Under the pieces are notes generated by a model, which made no database searches, was not told where the DNA came from, and worked only from the letters and a program-made list of their open reading frames with translations. Positions 1-8,578 of a stretch of DNA of 64,000 nucleotides are shown here, one piece after another. Origin of the DNA: Dinoroseobacter sp. (GTDB taxonomy: Bacteria; Pseudomonadota; Alphaproteobacteria; Rhodobacterales; Rhodobacteraceae). A program made the translations under genes and the position numbers. Within the stretch, counting starts at the first letter, position 1, and each line of letters starts with the position of its first letter. The DNA lies in assembly GCA_017643385.1 (NCBI GenBank), contig JAEPNN010000010.1, forward strand, positions 1 to 64,000, written 5' to 3'.

Positions 1-404
1 GCGTTCCACTCGCCTTCGCCCTCTGCCTTGATCCCCGTACTGTCAATCAGAGGGGTCAGAGGGCCAGTCCCACCGCGATAGGGGATGGCGACGCCCAGCG
101 TCTTCTGACGACGGCACAGAGTGCTGAAATCCGGCACCTCCCAGCTCAATCCTACCAACTTCAGCAAGCTCTCAACGAGGCCTGTCGTCTGCCGAAGCGG
201 CATGCCGAACAGCACCTTTATCGTCAGGCAGGTTTGGATCGCGGCGTCCCTGAATTGTTGTCGTCGACCGCGTTTGCCCGTCGGCGGCGGCACCCAGACC
301 ATCTGCGGATCAAACCAGATTGAGAGCGACCCACGTCGCTTCAAGCTGTCATTGTAGGTCGACCAGTTCCTAGTCTTGTATTTTGCGGGTGCCTAACTGC
401 TCAT
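1..404 (-). pseudogene. IS5-family transposase, 5' part, with early stop codon; runs off the left edge
   Basis: Read on the minus strand, the frame encodes the N-terminal half of a DDE transposase of the IS5 type: NWSTYNDSLKRRGSLSIWFD, then a basic stretch, then LIDSTGIKAEGEGEWN carrying the first catalytic Asp. The remaining catalytic residues lie outside the window. The natural start appears to be ATG at 404-402 (M-S-S), but the fourth codon is TAG (395-393), after which the frame reads A-P-A-K-Y-K-T-R-N-W. A single change in a serine codon would explain it, so this copy is probably inactive unless translation begins further in. No intact coding frame on the plus strand competes with it. 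The family is recognised from memory of conserved motifs; the subgroup is not certain. Confidence 0.8.
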
Positions 405-423
405 TCCTTCTAGCTATCATGCT

Positions 424-443
424 GGATTCACGCAGTGAATCCC
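424..443. repeat. Terminal inverted-repeat-like palindrome of the IS5-type element
   Basis: GGATTCAC (424-431), GCA, then GTGAATCC (435-442) form a perfect 8-bp palindrome about 20 bp upstream of the transposase start. IS5-type elements of alphaproteobacteria often end in GGGATTCA-like repeats, so this probably marks the left end of the element. The other end is outside the window, so a target duplication cannot be checked. Confidence 0.45.
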
Positions 444-666
444 TCAACTCATTTGTGCAACAAGGCGAAATGTAGCCCTAAATTGCATAAATTTCAGCAT
501 TATTTCGGATTTACTTCGGATGTATTTCGAGCAATCCGGTGTGACATCAAGCACATTAAAAAATGTACAAAGTACAAATTACCAAAAGCAATTTTGTTAA
601 GGGAATGAAAAATTCGAAGTTCATTAGGAAATACCCGTTAATGAAAACAAAATAGAGGATATAGAC
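444..666 (+). other. AT-rich intergenic stretch upstream of the orphan gene
   Basis: Together with the IS end this makes about 260 bp without a recognisable gene. It is clearly richer in A and T than the rest of the window, matching the gene at 667 rather than the core genome. The only clear signal is AGAGGA at 652-657, a good ribosome binding site 9 bases before the ATG at 667. I could not pick a promoter with confidence. Confidence 0.4.
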
Positions 667-1116
667 ATGACATACTATGTCGTTGAATTAAGAAGTCTTG
701 AATGCATAGATCATTCGTCTGGACCGGGGAATGATGATATTTATGTTAATATGCAAACAGATAAGAGTTCTGATGTGACTCATCAAATACCACCATACCC
801 TTCTGTTTCCACTACCCACAGTTGGGATATACCCCCAAATACAACTATGGATTTTCAAAATAATCTAGCAGGTGGTAAGGTAGGATCTCATTTGCAGGAT
901 GGCTCGTTTGTAGCAGGCTCAGATATGACGTTTGTTTTCGAAAACAAAGGTTGGGTTTCTGTGTATGATTATGATACATCTTCTGACGATGATTATCTGG
1001 GGCAAGTAGAAATCACCCCTAATGATCCAATGAATAAGCTGGTCAGGAAGCAAGTAATGGGTTCAACAGATGGCGGCTATTACTTTTTGAACTTTGTGCT
1101 CACCAAATGTTGCTAA
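667..1116 (+). CDS. AT-rich orphan protein with C2-like beta-sandwich features
   Basis: A 149-residue protein of unknown function. The start is supported by AGAGGA 9 bases upstream. There is no signal peptide or membrane segment. The N-terminus YYVVELRSLECID and the later stretch WVSVYDYDTSSDDDYLGQVE resemble the first strands and an acidic loop of C2 domains, where V-x-V-x-D-x-D and DD(Y/F)LG are typical and the acidic loops bind calcium. The two C-terminal cysteines are unusual. Its codons are AT-rich (many AAT, GAT, TTT), unlike every neighbour, and it sits beside IS debris, which suggests recent acquisition. C2 membership is an inference from motif resemblance; it could be another small beta-sandwich, for example part of a secreted or toxin-associated system. 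Confidence 0.65.
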   Translation: MTYYVVELRSLECIDHSSGPGNDDIYVNMQTDKSSDVTHQIPPYPSVSTTHSWDIPPNTTMDFQNNLAGGKVGSHLQDGSFVAGSDMTFVFENKGWVSVYDYDTSSDDDYLGQVEITPNDPMNKLVRKQVMGSTDGGYYFLNFVLTKCC

Positions 1117-1306
1117 ACTGTAGATACTAGCGTGCTCGCGAGACATTTTCTGTAATCTTCATGTTGAAGAAGCATGTCTCGTGTGAGTGATGATCAACGT
1201 GCTAGGGTCAGGATACATTGATTTTGACCCATCGGCGTGAAACACGGCTCTGGAAACGGAGCCGTGACATGAGCAATCCATACTGGCGCGAGCGAGGCTT
1301 GCCGTG
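1117..1306. other. Junction debris: inverted repeats and the stub of a second permease
   Basis: The stretch holds three hairpin-forming repeats: CGAGACAT 1139-1146 with ATGTCTCG 1174-1181; GGGTCA 1205-1210 with TGACCC 1225-1230; and CACGGCTC 1243-1250 with GAGCCGTG 1259-1266. None has a clean T-tail, although the first could end transcription of the orphan gene. The segment GGGTCAGGATACATTGATTT from 1205 resembles the start of some IS5/IS427-type elements. On the minus strand a frame starting at 1310 overlaps the permease stop (ATGA) and ends at 1194, see the next entry. Overall it looks like the scar of an insertion or deletion. Confidence 0.4.
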
Positions 1307-1310
1307 TCAT
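1194..1310 (-). pseudogene. Possible stub of the partner ABC permease
   Basis: The minus-strand permease ends in AAATGA, and the ATG inside that overlap opens a 38-codon frame (MTRQASLAPVWIAH...). Sugar transporter operons very often have the second permease (MalG type) start by such an ATGA overlap. Here the frame ends after 38 codons without membrane segments, so if it is the partner gene, only its first residues survive. This is inference from context; the peptide alone is not diagnostic. Confidence 0.3.
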
Positions 1311-2182
1311 TTGCCAGCCCCTCGTGAGGTCGATGGCAAAATCAATCTGTAAAACGACGCAGAGACCAAAACGACGATCAGGAAATAGATCACAGCCATG
1401 GCCCCGGCCTCTCCCAGATCAAACTGTATAAGACCCGTTTGTACCAGTTCATGAGACAGGAAAACGGTACTGACACCCGGTCCGCTACGTGTAATGACAT
1501 AAGCCTCTGTGTACATCGTAAAGCTGTCCATAAACCTAAGCAGCAATGCGATGGCCAGCACGAGCTTCATGCGCGGGAATTGGATATACCGAAATACGGC
1601 CCAACGGGACGCCCCGTCTACGGATGCAGCCTGATATTGTGCATCGGGTATGGTTCTTAAGCGCGCATAACACAAAACGATCACAAGTCCCGTCCAGTGC
1701 CAGATGTCCATCAGCGCGAGAACTGCCCATGTCCAAAACACGCTGTTCATATCCAGCACTAAACCGACCGAGGCGAGCGCCTCTGTTATGAGGCCGTTCT
1801 CAGGCTGAACCATTACCTTCCAAAGATATCCCACGACGATTTTTGGGGTCAGCATCGGTATGGCCAACAGGACCAGACCTACAGCGACAAAACCACCGGA
1901 ACGCGGCATCTTCAGTGCAATGTAAATGCCAAGCGGGATCTGGATTGAAAGTACGATCAAGGAAAAGCAAAGACTGCGCAGCAGTGCCGCATAAAAATCG
2001 CCCGATCCCAGAACACGCACGAACCACTGATCCCCGACCCAGAAAAACACGTTGCCGCCAAAGGTGTCATGAACAGAATAAAAGAATACGGTTCCCAGCG
2101 GCACGAGCCCCGTCAGCGCGAGAACCAGAAATGCCGGAAGCAAATACGGGAAAGCATTTCGCATCCCTCTGGAAACTTGCAT
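1307..2182 (-). CDS. Sugar ABC transporter permease, MalF/UgpA type (orphan)
   Basis: A 291-residue integral membrane protein with about six hydrophobic segments, the first at residues 11-36. The EAA loop that docks with the ATPase is seen at residues 184-203 (AASVDGASRWAVFRYIQFP). It would form the inner-membrane channel of a carbohydrate uptake system. Neither a binding protein, nor an ATPase, nor an intact second permease lies beside it: downstream is IS debris, upstream 560 bp without a recognisable gene. AAGGAT lies about 10 bases before the ATG. Full length for the family, but it is probably the stranded remainder of an operon broken by mobile elements. The complete transporter at 48.5-52.7 kb is a separate system. 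Confidence 0.85.
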   Translation of the reverse strand: MQVSRGMRNAFPYLLPAFLVLALTGLVPLGTVFFYSVHDTFGGNVFFWVGDQWFVRVLGSGDFYAALLRSLCFSLIVLSIQIPLGIYIALKMPRSGGFVAVGLVLLAIPMLTPKIVVGYLWKVMVQPENGLITEALASVGLVLDMNSVFWTWAVLALMDIWHWTGLVIVLCYARLRTIPDAQYQAASVDGASRWAVFRYIQFPRMKLVLAIALLLRFMDSFTMYTEAYVITRSGPGVSTVFLSHELVQTGLIQFDLGEAGAMAVIYFLIVVLVSASFYRLILPSTSRGAGK

Positions 2183-2690
2183 TGCGGTCGCATCCTTGTG
2201 ATCAGTCTATCGCGCACTATTGCTGAAGCTAAGACAGACCGTCAAATGTGCTGTGTTGGGCTTCGCTGAACATAAATCCATGCCGCAGAAATGTAGTCGG
2301 TTTTGTGATCGGACCGCCGCACGACACATGTTGGCTTGATGGTGCATCAGGACCCAAGTGACTTAAGCAGATCAACTCACCCTTTGGGTTCTGAAGCTCT
2401 GGGAATTGTTGCCGATTAGGGCGCCCGCAACAGTGTCTGGAACAATGGTGAAGCCACGATGATCCTGCCCAACACACACGATCTCTAAGCGTCCAGTCTG
2501 GCCGAAGGCTTCCAGAATTCCCTTCTTGTCAGACGAAGGAGAGCTGGTTCTCATTTGAGTTAAACGGCGTTGCATCAACGATAGTGTGGTTTGTCGGGAA
2601 GCACTTTGCGCCAGTTTGGTATGCGATCGGGCTGGACAGATCTGCCTGTGATGGCGGCTCGGTCGTATGTTTGCTTGACGCCAATAAATC
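2183..2690. other. Gene-free gap between permease and transketolase
   Basis: About 500 bp in which no frame on either strand gives a recognisable protein. The open frames present are short, lack ribosome binding sites and show no family motif. It may contain the decayed upstream part of the permease operon. Nothing further can be supported. Confidence 0.5.
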
Positions 2691-2720
2691 AAAAAAGGCC
2701 AGACATATGCCTGGCCCTTT
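2691..2720. terminator. Rho-independent terminator of transketolase
   Basis: GGCCAG (2697-2702) and CTGGCC (2711-2716) enclose the palindrome CATATG, forming a long stem. Read on the minus strand it is followed by six T (2696-2691), right after the transketolase stop. A TTTT also follows on the plus side, so it could work in both directions. Confidence 0.75.
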
Positions 2721-2742
2721 TCTTTGGTATGAAATTAGGAAG

Positions 2743-4773
2743 CTACCGCTTGCCCGCTTTCAGATCGCGTACTTTCTGCGCGACCGCCTCTGCGGTAATC
2801 CCAAAATGCTCATAAAGCTCATTGGCCGGCGCAGACGCACCAAAATCATGCATACCGACGAAACCGCCTTTTTCGCGGCGCCCACGCTCTCCGTAAAGCC
2901 AGCGATCCCAGCCGAAGCGGATTGCAGCCTCAATCCCGACGCGCACCGGACCTGCGGGCAGAACGCGGCGACGGTAGGCTTCGGGTTGCTCTTCGAACAA
3001 CTCCCAGCACGGCATGGAAACAACACGCGTTCCGATGCCTTCGGATTGCAGGATATCGCGCGCAGCCATCGCAATCGCAACTTCCGAGCCCGTGGCCATC
3101 AGGATCGCTTCACGCTTTCCGTCCGCGTCCGCGAGAACATACGCGCCTTGGGCGGTCATGTTCTTGGTGGTGTGTTCTGTTCGTACCGTAGGCAGACCCT
3201 GACGCGTCAGAGACAGCACTGATGGCTGGTCTGTTGTTTCCAGCGCCACCTGCCATGCTTCAGCAGTTTCGACCGCGTCCGCAGGGCGGAACACCTGCGT
3301 GTTGGGGGTCGCACGCAGCATGGCGAGATGTTCAACCGGTTGGTGGGTCGGACCGTCTTCGCCAAGGCCGATGGAGTCGTGGGTCATCACATAAACCACA
3401 GGCTGTTTCATCAGCGCAGACAGGCGCATTGCCCCCCGTGCATAGTCTGTGAAGCACATGAAGGTACCGCCATAGGGGCGCACGCCGCCATGAAGCGCCA
3501 TGCCGTTCATCGCTGCTGCCATGCCGTGCTCACGGATGCCGTAATGAATGTAGCGGCCCTCACGGTTTTCAGGGGTGTGCACACCCATATCCGGTGTTTT
3601 GGTGTTGTTGGACCCGGTCAGGTCCGCCGAGCCGCCCACGGTTTCCACCATGATCGGGTTGATCACGCCAAGCGCCTTTTCTGACGCGGCACGCGTCGCA
3701 AGCTTCGGCGCGCTTTCCGACATTTCCTTTTTGAAGGCTTTGATCGTGGCGGACAGCTTTTTGGGTGCCTCGCCGGCCATCATGCGGGCGAATTCTTTCT
3801 GTTTGGCCCCAGACAGCTTGTCCATCCGGCCTTCCCAAGCTTCGCGATCGGCCGCACCGCGTGCGCCAACGCTTTCCCACCACGACTTGATGTCTGCTGG
3901 GATTTCAAACGCACCATGGGACCAGCCGTAAGCCTCGCGCGTGTCGGCGATCAGCTCGGGCGACGTCAGCGCACCATGACCTTTTGCCGTGTCCTGAGCG
4001 CTGGATCCAAGTGCAATATGGGTTTTGCACGCGATCATCGTCGGCTTGTTTTTGGATTTCTTTGCTTCGGTGATGGCGCGATCAATGTCTTTTGGGTCGT
4101 GACCGTCGCACGACAGCACGTTCCAACCGGACGCTGCGAAACGGGCCATCTGGTCGGTGCGATCGGCAATCTCGACCTTGCCGTCGATCGTGATGCCATT
4201 GTCATCAAAGAAAACAATCAGCTTGGAAAGCTGCTGGCGCCCGGCCAAAGCAATGGCTTCCTGGCTGACGCCTTCCATCAAACACCCGTCGCCAGCAATA
4301 CAGTATGTATAGTGATCGACAATCTTGGCACCGAAGCGTCCGCGTAGCACTTCCTCGGCAAGCGCAAAGCCCACGGAATTTGCGATGCCCTGACCAAGCG
4401 GGCCAGTCGTAGTTTCAATGCCCTTTGCGTGGCCATATTCCGGATGCCCGGCGGTAATTGCGCCCAGCTGACGGAAATTCTTGACCTGCTCAAGCGTCAT
4501 ATCCGGTGACCCTGTGAGATAGAGCAGGGAATAAAGCAGCATGGAGCCATGCCCCGCCGACAAGATGAACCGATCACGGTCTGGCCAGTCTGGGTTCGTG
4601 GCATCAAATTTCAGGTGCTTCGAATACAGAACCGTTGCCACATCTGCCATGCCCATAGGCATACCGGAATGGCCGGAGTTTGCAGCAGCAACTGCATCCA
4701 GCGTCAAAGTGCGGATGGCAGCAGCACGCATCCAGTGGTCGGGGTGCGCAGAGCGCAATGCGGAGATATCCAA
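2743..4773 (-). CDS. tkt: Transketolase
   Basis: Thiamine-diphosphate enzyme moving two-carbon units between sugar phosphates in the pentose phosphate and Calvin-type routes. With the start proposed here it has 676 residues, normal for the family. Seen: GHSGMPMG near residue 34, [10 protein letters not shown] near 121, the ThDP/Mg motif GDGCLMEG at 161-168, the central pyrimidine domain ([29 protein letters not shown]) and the C-terminal domain. The frame is open far upstream (to 5343), but that part has no homology and overlaps genes on the other strand. I choose TTG at 4773-4771 (M-D-I-S-A-L-R): homologues usually begin MDI.AL, and AGGA lies 8 bases upstream. Divergent from the zapA pair. 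Confidence 0.95.
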   Translation of the reverse strand: MDISALRSAHPDHWMRAAAIRTLTLDAVAAANSGHSGMPMGMADVATVLYSKHLKFDATNPDWPDRDRFILSAGHGSMLLYSLLYLTGSPDMTLEQVKNFRQLGAITAGHPEYGHAKGIETTTGPLGQGIANSVGFALAEEVLRGRFGAKIVDHYTYCIAGDGCLMEGVSQEAIALAGRQQLSKLIVFFDDNGITIDGKVEIADRTDQMARFAASGWNVLSCDGHDPKDIDRAITEAKKSKNKPTMIACKTHIALGSSAQDTAKGHGALTSPELIADTREAYGWSHGAFEIPADIKSWWESVGARGAADREAWEGRMDKLSGAKQKEFARMMAGEAPKKLSATIKAFKKEMSESAPKLATRAASEKALGVINPIMVETVGGSADLTGSNNTKTPDMGVHTPENREGRYIHYGIREHGMAAAMNGMALHGGVRPYGGTFMCFTDYARGAMRLSALMKQPVVYVMTHDSIGLGEDGPTHQPVEHLAMLRATPNTQVFRPADAVETAEAWQVALETTDQPSVLSLTRQGLPTVRTEHTTKNMTAQGAYVLADADGKREAILMATGSEVAIAMAARDILQSEGIGTRVVSMPCWELFEEQPEAYRRRVLPAGPVRVGIEAAIRFGWDRWLYGERGRREKGGFVGMHDFGASAPANELYEHFGITAEAVAQKVRDLKAGKR

Positions 4774-4914
4774 AGCAACAATCCTATGGTCGGGAGCTTT
4801 CGAGGGCTGATACGACGCGATTGTGGCTGAGATCAAGCTATGCAGGTTGTATTCGGTGCAATCACCAAAGGTATCCTCGGGATTGGCAGCAAACAGCCAG
4901 ATAAGAGGCAGTTG

Positions 4915-4942
4915 ATTGCGTACATTAGCTGCATAACGCAAT
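4915..4942. promoter_or_regulatory. Inverted repeat between tkt and the zapA gene pair
   Basis: ATTGCGT (4915-4921) and ACGCAAT (4936-4942) are perfect inverted copies whose centres are 21 bp apart, about two helical turns. They lie in the 245-bp divergent promoter region. The arrangement fits a dimeric regulator site, but no regulator is identified and chance is possible. Confidence 0.3.
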
Positions 4943-5018
4943 ATATTGATCATACGGGCGATTCGTGCTGCTGCGAGCCCGGCTATCTGAAGGCGTGGTG
5001 GCAGAATGAGGCCAGAAC

Positions 5019-5516
5019 ATGAATGAGCTCGGGGAGCTTGAAAAACGTATCGCTGACGCGCTGGAGAGGATTCGTTCAGGCGTCGAGGGACTTTCATCCG
5101 GATCCGCAGAAGACATGGTCGCGGCATCCGAAGCCGATGCACTCGCGGAACAATTGTCATTAGTGACCGCGGATCTGGCCGAGGCCTCGGAAGCTTTGGC
5201 TGCCGAGCGCGCTGCAAAGGCTGAAGTCGAAGCCGAGCTCGACGCATTAAAAAATGCGCCGTCCGGGTCAGGCAATAGCGATGCTGTGGCGGATGCTGAA
5301 CTGCGCACTTTGCGGGCAAGCGTGCAAGAGCTGCAAACTGCAAATGCGGAACTGCGCCGCTCCGCGTTGACCGGTGTGACCGATCCAGAACTGATCAATC
5401 GTAGCCTGGCTGCCGATCTTGAAGCCGTTCAAGCGGCGCGCTTGGCCGAGTTGAGGGACCTCGACGCGATCTTGAAAACCCTGACCCCTGTGATCGAGGA
5501 GCGTGGCAATGCCTGA
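5019..5516 (+). CDS. Coiled-coil protein preceding ZapA
   Basis: A 165-residue soluble protein, very rich in Ala, Glu and Leu with heptad-like spacing from about residue 40 to 150 (for example [20 protein letters not shown]), indicating long coiled coil. No catalytic motif, signal peptide or membrane segment. Its stop overlaps the start of zapA (ATGCCTGA), so the two are co-translated. Such small coiled-coil proteins are found directly before zapA in related alphaproteobacteria, hinting at a role in cell division, but that is inference from position only. Confidence 0.8.
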   Translation: MNELGELEKRIADALERIRSGVEGLSSGSAEDMVAASEADALAEQLSLVTADLAEASEALAAERAAKAEVEAELDALKNAPSGSGNSDAVADAELRTLRASVQELQTANAELRRSALTGVTDPELINRSLAADLEAVQAARLAELRDLDAILKTLTPVIEERGNA

Positions 5517-5904
5517 CGTAGAAGTAAGCATCGGTGGGCGTTCGTTTGCGGTTGCCTGTCAAGACGGCGAACAGGTCTATCTGCAGAGTGCGGCGCAAAT
5601 CCTCGACAATGAAGCCCAGGTCTTGGCCGATCAATTGGGGCGCATGACTGAAGCACGCATGCTGCTTATGGCGGGCTTGATGCTGGCGGATAAAACGGCG
5701 GGTCTTGAAGAAGAATTGCGGCGGACGGAAGCGGCCTATGCCGAAGTTGCTCAGTCGCTTGAAGATGCCCGGAACACACCGGCCGCAGAGCCAGAACAGA
5801 TCGAAGTTCCAATGATCCCGCCAAGTGTCACCGAAACACTGGCGGAACTTGCGGCCCAGGCCGAAGCGGTCGCTGATCAGGTTGACGCAAAAAAAGCCAG
5901 CTAG
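5509..5904 (+). CDS. zapA: Cell division protein ZapA
   Basis: A 131-residue ZapA homologue, which bundles FtsZ filaments at midcell. The N-terminal domain shows the typical start (V-E-V-S-I-G-G-R-S-F-A-V-A-C) followed by a QVYLQSAAQILD helix, then a coiled-coil helix (LGRMTEARMLLMAGLMLADK). The C-terminal extension is acidic and Ala/Pro-rich, longer than in enteric ZapA. A GTG six bases upstream (5503) is in frame, but ATG 5509 sits 7 bases after GAGGAG (5496-5501) and overlaps the upstream stop, so I prefer it. Alphaproteobacterial ZapA is often followed by 6S RNA, but here only 24 bp separate it from the next gene. Confidence 0.85.
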   Translation: MPDVEVSIGGRSFAVACQDGEQVYLQSAAQILDNEAQVLADQLGRMTEARMLLMAGLMLADKTAGLEEELRRTEAAYAEVAQSLEDARNTPAAEPEQIEVPMIPPSVTETLAELAAQAEAVADQVDAKKAS

Positions 5905-5928
5905 GCCTATACGAGCGAACGCATTTCT

Positions 5929-6390
5929 ATGAAAACCTTCCTGTCACTTTTGGCGGTGATTGCCGTCGGATTATTGATCTACATCCGTCTTGCACCCAGC
6001 GCGGTGGAACGCTGGCATGTCGATCCCACAGGTCCAGCGGCACGAACAGGCGAGGGCCGGTTCCTGGTGCGCGATGGGGCGGACAGGGACAGTCCGATAG
6101 TTGCGCAATCTCCCCAGAATGCGCTGAAGCAGTTTTCGGAAATCGCGCTGGCGAGCCCTCGGACGCTCCTCCTAGCGGGGACACCTGAAACAGGACGCAT
6201 GACCTTTATTTCCCGGTCCAAACTCTTTGGATTTCCTGACTACACGACGGTTCAGTCGATCATCGCAGATGAAGGCACAACCAAGCTTGTCGTCTATGGG
6301 CGTTTGCGTTTTGGTCGGCGCGATATGGGGGTTAACCGTGCCAGAGTGCAATCCTGGCTGAAACAGCTTACGGAACCCTCAAGGTCTTAG
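5929..6390 (+). CDS. DUF1499 family membrane-anchored protein
   Basis: A 153-residue protein with one N-terminal hydrophobic segment (residues 3-22, [16 protein letters not shown]) and a periplasmic domain. The motif [13 protein letters not shown] and the following [20 protein letters not shown] are the signature of DUF1499, whose members have no established function. It closely follows zapA (24 bp) and lies just before prfA, so it may be transcribed with either. Nothing in the sequence suggests an enzymatic role. Confidence 0.85.
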   Translation: MKTFLSLLAVIAVGLLIYIRLAPSAVERWHVDPTGPAARTGEGRFLVRDGADRDSPIVAQSPQNALKQFSEIALASPRTLLLAGTPETGRMTFISRSKLFGFPDYTTVQSIIADEGTTKLVVYGRLRFGRRDMGVNRARVQSWLKQLTEPSRS

Positions 6391-6431
6391 TCATACTTGA
6401 CCGCATCAACAGGATCGGACATCTCCCCGCC

Positions 6432-7487
6432 ATGGTACCCATGGAAAAACTCGCCGAAATCACGGCCCGTTTCGAGTTTATCGAAGCGAAGATGTCTGGT
6501 GGCGTTGATGGGGGCGAGATTGCAGAGCTTGCGCGGGAGTATTCCGAGCTCAAGCCCGTAGTGGCAGAAATACTCGCTTATCGCCGCATTCTTGATGATT
6601 TGGCTGAAGCCGAAGCGATGCTTAAAGATCCCGACATGGCAGAGCTCGCGCAGGAAGAATTGCCTGTCTTGAAGGCTCAGATACCGGAACTTGAACAGAA
6701 ACTACGCGTGGCGCTACTGCCCAAGGATACCGCGGATGCGCGCCCCGCAATGGTGGAAATCCGACCTGGCACTGGCGGGGACGAGGCGTCTCTCTTTGCC
6801 GGAGACCTTTTGCGGATGTATCAACGTTACGCCGAAGCGCGCGGATGGCAGTTCGAAATCCTAGAACAGGCCGAGACCGAACTTGGCGGGATCAAGGAAG
6901 TCATCGCCCGGATTGCAGGGGAAAATGTGTTTGCCCGGCTGAAATTCGAATCTGGTGTGCATCGGGTCCAGCGAGTACCGGTCACAGAATCCGGAGGTCG
7001 TATTCACACGTCTGCAGCGACAGTGGCCGTTTTGCCCGAAGCTGAAGAAGTAGATCTGGACATTCCTGCGAGTGATCTCCGGATCGATACGATGCGTGCG
7101 AGTGGGGCGGGGGGGCAGCACGTTAACACGACAGATTCGGCAGTTCGCATCACGCATATCCCCACGGGTATCATTGTGGTCAGCTCCGAAAAATCTCAGC
7201 ATCGCAATCGTGAGATCGCGATGAATGTGATGCGTTCGCGCTTGTATGACCTTGAGCGTCAGAAGATCGATGCTGAACGAGCAGCGGACCGCAAAGGGCA
7301 GGTTGGAAGCGGTGACAGATCCGAGCGCATTCGCACCTATAATTTCCCGCAAGGGCGGATGACGGACCACCGGATAAACCTGACACTTTATAAGCTCGAT
7401 CAGGTCATGCAGGGCGATCTAGATGAGGTGGTCGATGCGCTGATCGCTGACGATCAGGCCAATCGCCTGGCCGAGATGGGCGTATGA
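6432..7487 (+). CDS. prfA: Peptide chain release factor 1
   Basis: RF1 ends translation at UAA and UAG. Length 351 residues, as expected. The codon-recognition tripeptide PxT is present as PVT at 183-185 ([18 protein letters not shown]), which separates RF1 from RF2 (SPF). The GGQ loop that triggers peptide release is at 227-229 ([16 protein letters not shown]), followed by a conserved [10 protein letters not shown]. The start is MVPMEKL; the second Met (6441) is also possible and no strong ribosome binding site decides. The stop overlaps the prmC start by four bases, coupling the factor to its own methylase. Confidence 0.96.
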   Translation: MVPMEKLAEITARFEFIEAKMSGGVDGGEIAELAREYSELKPVVAEILAYRRILDDLAEAEAMLKDPDMAELAQEELPVLKAQIPELEQKLRVALLPKDTADARPAMVEIRPGTGGDEASLFAGDLLRMYQRYAEARGWQFEILEQAETELGGIKEVIARIAGENVFARLKFESGVHRVQRVPVTESGGRIHTSAATVAVLPEAEEVDLDIPASDLRIDTMRASGAGGQHVNTTDSAVRITHIPTGIIVVSSEKSQHRNREIAMNVMRSRLYDLERQKIDAERAADRKGQVGSGDRSERIRTYNFPQGRMTDHRINLTLYKLDQVMQGDLDEVVDALIADDQANRLAEMGV

Positions 7488-8320
7488 CGCGCCAGACGGG
7501 CGCTGATCTTCTTCCCAACGCCATCACGCGGCTGAAGAACGCCGGTGTGCCGGACCCTGCGCGTGATGCGCGCCGCTTGCTGTCCCATGCGCTTGGGTGT
7601 GCGCCTGATAGGTTGCTGCTTCATACCCATGACAAGATGAGCCACAAACAACGGGCACGATTTGACGATGCCTTGGCGGCGCGCGAAGCCAGACAGCCCG
7701 TATCACACATACTGGGTTTCCGAGAGTTTTTTGGCCGAAGATTTGACGTGAACAAACATGTTCTTGATCCGCGGCCAGAAACTGAAACGCTTGTTGAAGA
7801 GGCGTTGAAACACAACTTTCAAAGCGTACTGGATCTTGGGACTGGCAGCGGCGCGATCCTGCTTTCTTTGCTTGCTGAGAGACCGCAAACTTCCGGCGTG
7901 GGCGTCGATATCTCGGAAGATGCATTGTCTGTTGCAAAACACAATGCCGCTAAGCTCGGTCTCGAAGAACGGGTGGAATGGCTGCAGTCAGACTGGCTCC
8001 AAAACGTCGATGGGCGTTACGATCTGATCGTTTGTAACCCTCCCTATATAGATAACGCAGTCTATGAGGTGTTGGATCCCGAACCACGCAATTGGGAACC
8101 TCGTATCGCGCTCACACCAGGGGAGGACGGTTTGCAGGTATATCGTGTACTCGCTCCAAGGCTGTTTGGACACTTGAAGCCTGGGGGGAGAGTTCTGTTT
8201 GAAATTGGCTATGATCAGGGTGCCCGCGTCAGCGCGCTTCTTTCTGAGGCTGGCTTCGGCAACGTAGGAATATTGCAAGATCTTGATACTCGAGACCGTG
8301 TCGTTTGGGCCTCAATCTGA
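7484..8320 (+). CDS. prmC: Release factor glutamine methyltransferase PrmC
   Basis: Methylates the Gln of the GGQ loop in RF1 and RF2 using S-adenosylmethionine, which raises release efficiency. 278 residues: helical N-terminal domain, then a class I methyltransferase fold with the SAM motif VLDLGTGSG (115-123), the acidic VGVDIS (139-144) and the hallmark NPPY (185-188) that holds the target Gln. Starts by ATGA overlap with prfA, the classical prfA-prmC arrangement. Confidence 0.96.
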   Translation: MTRQTGADLLPNAITRLKNAGVPDPARDARRLLSHALGCAPDRLLLHTHDKMSHKQRARFDDALAAREARQPVSHILGFREFFGRRFDVNKHVLDPRPETETLVEEALKHNFQSVLDLGTGSGAILLSLLAERPQTSGVGVDISEDALSVAKHNAAKLGLEERVEWLQSDWLQNVDGRYDLIVCNPPYIDNAVYEVLDPEPRNWEPRIALTPGEDGLQVYRVLAPRLFGHLKPGGRVLFEIGYDQGARVSALLSEAGFGNVGILQDLDTRDRVVWASI

Positions 8321-8578
8321 TTGTGGTGCGACTTTTCGACATAAACTCCGAAACTATCGACATTCTTTTGCGCTTTTTAACTTGTAAGGCATGGGAAGTG
8401 GTGTTTACTGGTATCGCAAACACGGGAAGCGAGGCTTTGGCTGGCGCCCTTGATCTTCAGATCACCCGTTAAATATATTCGCCCCTCTCAGGTGTTGGAA
8501 TTAGGCCCTGAATGAATGGATCGGCAATTTTGCCGTGCATGATCCCTTAACTGCCCTCTAGGCGGAAAAATTGACCCA
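8321..8578 (+). other. 258-bp intergenic region before the DUF4167 gene
   Basis: No gene, tRNA or clear terminator is seen. An ATG at 8392 opens a 20-codon frame rich in aromatic residues, but its purine-rich stretch lies only one base before the ATG, so I do not call it. The region probably contains the promoter of the next gene. Confidence 0.4.

Noticed and set aside
2372-2692. 106-codon minus-strand frame in the gap before transketolase
   Set aside because: Looks protein-like in its last third but matches no family I know and has no ribosome site; not enough to call a gene.
4774-5343. 190-codon N-terminal extension of the transketolase frame
   Set aside because: Arg/Pro-rich without homology, lies over the divergent promoter and the coiled-coil gene on the other strand, and the family start is at 4773.
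5905-5928. Possible 6S RNA gene after zapA, its frequent position
   Set aside because: Only 24 bp lie between zapA and the next gene, too short for any 6S RNA.
8392-8454. 20-codon aromatic-rich frame (MGSGVYWYRKHGKRGFGWRP)
   Set aside because: The purine-rich stretch is only one base before the ATG, and the next gene has no link to aromatic amino acids; probably chance.
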